DNA from: Triglochin maritima
Lineage: Eukaryota; Streptophyta; Magnoliopsida; Alismatales; Juncaginaceae
Length of the DNA stretch: 64,000 nucleotides
Direction: 5' to 3'
Assembly: GCA_963682175.1 (NCBI GenBank)
Contig: OY821772.1
Coordinates: 49,746,925 to 49,810,924 of the forward strand
Shown: positions 60,277-64,000 of the stretch, piece by piece
Layout of the letters: each line of letters begins with the position of its first letter
How positions within the stretch are numbered: position 1 is the first letter of the stretch
Made by a program: the position numbers and the translations under genes
Notes under the pieces: model-generated
What the model saw: the letters and a program-made list of their open reading frames with translations, nothing else
What the model was told of the DNA's origin: nothing
The model's database searches: none

Positions 60277-61458
60277 CTCTCTTAGGAAGCATCAGTTTTA
60301 AATTTTCGTCGTATAATATCCAATCGTGTCATCTGACCCATCAAAAAATAAAGAAATAGTGCCAGTTTTAAAAACTGAGGGGTTTTACCGAAATTTGGTT
60401 TTTTGCTAAGTAGGGAAATATCTAAAAATCTCACTTCGGACGTACTAGTTTAACATTTTCGTCGTATAATATCCAGTCGTGTCATCTGACACATCAAAAA
60501 AATATATAAATAATTTCATTTTTAATAACAGAGGTTTTTTAGCGAAATTCGTGTGCTATATATAGCCTTTGGTTTTTTGCTAAATAGGGAAACATCTAAA
60601 AATCTCTCTTCAGACGCATCAGTTTAACATTTTCGTCATATAATATCCAGTCGTGTCATCTGACACATCAAAAAACAAAGAAAAAGTGCCATTTTCAAAA
60701 ACTGAGGGTTTTTACCGAAATTCGTGTGCTATATAGCCTTTGGTTTTTTTTTGCCAAAAAGGGAAATATCTAAAAATCTCTTTTTGGATGCATCAGTTTA
60801 ACATTTTCGTCGTATAATATCCAGTCCTATCATCTGACACACCAAAAAATATAGAAAAAGTGTCATTTCCAAAAACTAAGGGTTTTACCGAAATTCGTGT
60901 GCTATAGCCTTCGGGTTTTTGCTAAAAAGAGAAATGTCTACAAATCTCTCTTCTAACGCATCAGTTTAACATTTTCGTAGTAGAATATCCAGTCCTGTCA
61001 TCTGACCCATCAAAACATAAAGAAGACGTGTCATTTTTAAAAACTGATGGTTTTTACCGAAATTCGTGTGCTATATATTGCCATTGGTTTTTTTGCCAAA
61101 AATGGAAATATCTAAAAATCCCTCTTGGGCCGCATCAGTTTAACATTTTCGTCGTATAATTTCCGATCGTGTCATCTGACACATCAAAAAATACAGAAAA
61201 ACTACCATTTTTAAAAACTGAGGGTTTCTACCGAAATTCGTGTGCTATAGGCATGGGTTTTTTTGCCAAAAAGGGAAATATCTAAAAATCTCTTTTCGGA
61301 CGCATAAGTTCAACATTTTCGTTGTACAATATCCCGCCGTGTCATCTGACACATCAAAAAATAAAAAAATAGTGTCATTTTTAAAAACTGATGGTTTTTA
61401 CCGAAATTCGTGTGATAGAGCCTTTGGTTTTTTGCGAAATAGAGAAATATCTAGAAAT
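60277..61458 (+). repeat. Heptamer unit 2
   Basis: 1,182 bp. Nearly identical to unit 1; the visible length difference is six T instead of five in GGTTTTTTGC between B and C (about 60,570). Confidence 0.9.
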
Positions 61459-62639
61459 CTCTCTTAGGAAGCATCAGTTTTAAATTTTCGTCGTATAATA
61501 TCCAATCGTGTCATCTGACCCATCAAAAAATAAAGAAATAGTGCCAGTTTTAAAAACTGAGGGGTTTTACCGAAATTTGGTTTTTTGCTAAGTAGGGAAA
61601 TATCTAAAAATCTCACTTCGGACGTACTAGTTTAACATTTTCGTCGTATAATATCCAGTCGTGTCATCTGACACATCAAAAAAATATATAAATAATTTCA
61701 TTTTTAATAACAGAGGTTTTTTAGCGAAATTCGTGTGCTATATATAGCCTTTGGTTTTTGCTAAATAGGGAAACATCTAAAAATCTCTCTTCAGACGCAT
61801 CAGTTTAACATTTTCGTCATATAATATCCAGTCGTGTCATCTGACACATCAAAAAACAAAGAAAAAGTGCCATTTTCAAAAACTGAGGGTTTTTACCGAA
61901 ATTCGTGTGCTATATAGCCTTTGGTTTTTTTTTGCCAAAAAGGGAAATATCTAAAAATCTCTTTTTGGATGCATCAGTTTAACATTTTCGTCGTATAATA
62001 TCCAGTCCTATCATCTGACACACCAAAAAATATAGAAAAAGTGTCATTTCCAAAAACTAAGGGTTTTACCGAAATTCGTGTGCTATAGCCTTCGGGTTTT
62101 TGCTAAAAAGAGAAATGTCTACAAATCTCTCTTCTAGCGCATCAGTTTAACATTTTCGTAGTAGAATATCCAGTCCTGTCATCTGACCCATCAAAACATA
62201 AAGAAGACGTGTCATTTTTAAAAACTGATGGTTTTTACCGAAATTCGTGTGCTATATATTGCCATTGGTTTTTTTGCCAAAAATGGAAATATCTAAAAAT
62301 CCCTCTTGGGCCGCATCAGTTTAACATTTTCGTCGTATAATTTCCGATCGTGTCATCTGACACATCAAAAAATACAGAAAAACTACCATTTTTAAAAACT
62401 GAGGGTTTCTACCGAAATTCGTGTGCTATAGGCATGGGTTTTTTTGCCAAAAAGGGAAATATCTAAAAATCTCTTTTCGGACGCATAAGTTCAACATTTT
62501 CGTTGTACAATATCCCGCCGTGTCATCTGACACATCAAAAAATAAAAAAATAGTGTCATTTTTAAAAACTGATGGTTTTTACCGAAATTCGTGTGATAGA
62601 GCCTTTGGTTTTTTGCGAAATAGAGAAATATCTAGAAAT
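61459..62639 (+). repeat. Heptamer unit 3
   Basis: 1,181 bp, with five T again in GGTTTTTGC (about 61,753). It has a private CTTCTAGCGCATCAG in the E/F monomer (about 62,131), where the other units have CTTCTAACGCATCAG. Confidence 0.9.
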
Positions 62640-63821
62640 CTCTCTTAGGAAACATCAGTTTTAAATTTTCGTCGTATAATATCCAATCGTGTCATCTGAC
62701 CCATCAAAAAATAAAGAAATAGTGCCAGTTTTAAAAACTGAGGGGTTTTACCGAAATTTGGTTTTTTGCTAAGTAGGGAAATATCTAAAAATCTCACTTC
62801 GGACGTACTAGTTTAACATTTTCGTCGTATAATATCCAGTCGTGTCATCTGACACATCAAAAAAATATATAAATAATTTCATTTTTAATAACAGAGGTTT
62901 TTTAGCGAAATTCGTGTGCTATATATAGCCTTTGGTTTTTTGCTAAATAGGGAAACATCTAAAAATCTCTCTTCAGACGCATCAGTTTAACATTTTCGTC
63001 ATATAATATCCAGTCGTGTCATCTGACACATCAAAAAACAAAGAAAAAGTGCCATTTTCAAAAACTGAGGGTTTTTACCGAAATTCGTGTGCTATATAGC
63101 CTTTGGTTTTTTTTTGCCAAAAAGGGAAATATCTAAAAATCTCTTTTTAGATGCATCAGTTTAACATTTTCGTCGTATAATATCCAGTCCTATCATCTGA
63201 CACACCAAAAAATATAGAAAAAGTGTCATTTCCAAAAACTAAGGGTTTTACCGAAATTCGTGTGCTATAGCCTTCGGGTTTTTGCTAAAAAGAGAAATGT
63301 CTACAAATCTCTCTTCTAACGCATCAGTTTAACATTTTCGTAGTAGAATATCCAGTCCTGTCATCTGACCCATCAAAACATAAAGAAGACGTGTCATTTT
63401 TAAAAACTGATGGTTTTTACCGAAATTCGTGTGCTATATATTGCCATTGGTTTTTTTGCCAAAAATGGAAATATCTAAAAATCCCTCTTGGGCCGCATCA
63501 GTTTAACATTTTCGTCGTATAATTTCCGATCGTGTCATCTGACACATCAAAAAATACAGAAAAACTACCATTTTTAAAAACTGAGGGTTTCTACCGAAAT
63601 TCGTGTGCTATAGGCATGGGTTTTTTTGCCAAAAAGGGAAATATCTAAAAATCTCTTTTCGGACGCATAAGTTCAACATTTTCGTTGTACAATATCCCGC
63701 CGTGTCATCTGACACATCAAAAAATAAAAAAATAGTGTCATTTTTAAAAACTGATGGTTTTTACCGAAATTCGTGTGATAGAGCCTTTGGTTTTTTGCGA
63801 AATAGAGAAATATCTAGAAAT
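62640..63821 (+). repeat. Heptamer unit 4
   Basis: 1,182 bp, six T in GGTTTTTTGC (about 62,935). Private changes are GGAAACATCAG in A (about 62,648) and CTTTTTAGATGCATC in D (about 63,143). Confidence 0.9.
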
Positions 63822-64000
63822 CTCTCTTAGGAAGCATCAGTTTTAAATTTTCGTCGTATAATATCCAATCGTGTCATCTGACCCATCAAAAAATAAAGAA
63901 ATAGTGCCAGTTTTAAAAACTGAGGGGTTTTACCGAAATTTGGTTTTTTGCTAAGTAGGGAAATATCTAAAAATCTCACTTCGGACGTACTAGTTTAACA
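63822..64000 (+). repeat. Heptamer unit 5, cut by window end
   Basis: A and the start of B, ending at CGTACTAGTTTAACA. It has the same 19-bp deletion in A, so the homogeneous heptamer array continues past the window. Confidence 0.9.

Larger units (their letters stand above)
12949..64000 (+). repeat. Forward-oriented satellite array (right arm)
   Basis: About 300 forward monomers with no interruption, ending mid-unit at the window edge. The consensus order is CTCTCTTCGGACGCATCAG, TTTAACATTTTCGTCGTATA, ATATCCAGTCGTGTCATCTG, ACACATCAAAAAATAAAG, GTGTCATTTTTAAAAACTGA, GGGTTTTTACCGAAATTCGT, GTGCTATAGCCTTTGG, then TTTTTTGCTAAAAAGGGAAA and TATCTAAAAAT. It contains four distinct zones, listed separately. 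Confidence 0.95.
57894..64000 (+). repeat. Heptamer higher-order repeat array
   Basis: One founder-like unit (57,894-59,095, 1,202 bp), four full units (59,096; 60,277; 61,459; 62,640) and a partial unit from 63,822 to the window end. The order is A B C D E/F G H. Full units are 1,181, 1,182, 1,181 and 1,182 bp and differ by only a few bases. Against the octamer, monomers share diagnostic marks (A: CTTAGGAAGCATCAG; B: GTACTAG; D: TTTTTGGATGCATCAG; H: CCCGCCGTG), but many bases differ, so this is a separate amplification of a related set. Confidence 0.95.

Noticed and set aside
1..64000. Dozens of 60-88 codon open frames on both strands
   Set aside because: They are parts of monomers translated in recurring frames. 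A 171-bp unit is 57 codons, so an open frame in one monomer runs on into the next, and the peptides repeat with the satellite. There is no start context, domain or codon pattern of a gene.
12949..64000. Match to a CENP-B box in TTTCGTCGTATAATATCC
   Set aside because: The first half resembles TTCGnnnnA, but the CGGG part of the box is absent in all monomers inspected.
12949..64000. Similarity to primate alpha satellite (171-bp length, AAAAAGGAAATATCTT)
   Set aside because: Only one short A/T-rich stretch looks alike. The rest of the monomer, including the conserved GGACGCATCAG and TTCGTGTGCTATAGCC blocks, has no counterpart that I can see.
1..64000. CRISPR array
   Set aside because: There are no short identical repeats separated by unique spacers; the entire ~171-bp unit is repeated.
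12949..64000. Telomere-like AAGGGTTTT in many monomers
   Set aside because: It is a single partial match per monomer, inside the ACTRAGGGTTTT block, with no tandem TTTAGGG or TTAGGG.
12949..64000. TATA-like promoter in GTATAATATCC or GCTATATATAGCC
   Set aside because: Both are present in most monomers as part of the AT-rich consensus. Nothing downstream supports a transcript start.

Overview
The whole 64 kb window is tandemly repeated satellite DNA. I found no gene, RNA gene, transposon or unique spacer. The unit is an AT-rich monomer of about 171 bp (about 33% G+C, hand-counted on one composite monomer). It is recognisable throughout by short conserved blocks: CTCTCTTCGGACGCATCAG, CATTTTCGTCGTATAATATC, GTCATCTGAC, a poly-A/purine stretch, ACTGAGGGTTTTTACCGAAA and TTCGTGTGCTATAGCC. 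A nucleosome-scale monomer and higher-order repeats (HORs) of this kind indicate a eukaryotic chromosome, most simply a centromeric or pericentromeric (or other heterochromatic) satellite block. A plant is plausible, but I do not recognise the family and cannot name the organism. The repetition runs off both ends of the window.

Layout. (1) 1-12,948: monomers in reverse orientation, in two parts. 1-5,220 holds a subfamily carrying a TTTAATATATTTCCCTTTA variant. 5,221-12,948 is a diverged array made by nested multi-monomer duplications. (2) Near 12,924-12,948 the orientation flips once, inside a 19-bp imperfect inverted repeat. (3) 12,949-22,845: forward monomers, largely alternating between two classes (X and Y), with a 3.13 kb tandem duplication and several truncated monomers. 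(4) 22,846-49,596: a highly homogeneous HOR of eight monomer types (A-H), period 1,363-1,369 bp. It has 18 complete units, two of them 11-mers of 1,872 bp, and a 19th unit that lacks H. (5) 49,597-52,150: the X/Y type of array resumes. (6) 52,151-57,893: a mixed stretch with diverged, mostly unamplified relatives of the A-H monomers. (7) 57,894-64,000: a second HOR of seven monomer types (A B C D E/F G H), period 1,181/1,182 bp, cut by the window end.

The two HORs are related. The heptamer has the octamer's order, but one monomer with an E-type left part and an F-type right part stands where the octamer has E and F. This is what one unequal crossover between neighbouring monomers would produce. 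Other such events are visible as a 507-bp D-E-F triplication step, a perfect 173-bp monomer duplication, a 3,237-bp block duplication, and short monomers with microhomology at their joins. The many 60-80 codon open frames arise because 171 is divisible by three, so frames persist through the repeat. They are not genes. The window reads as a record of how a satellite array grows, inverts and is homogenised.
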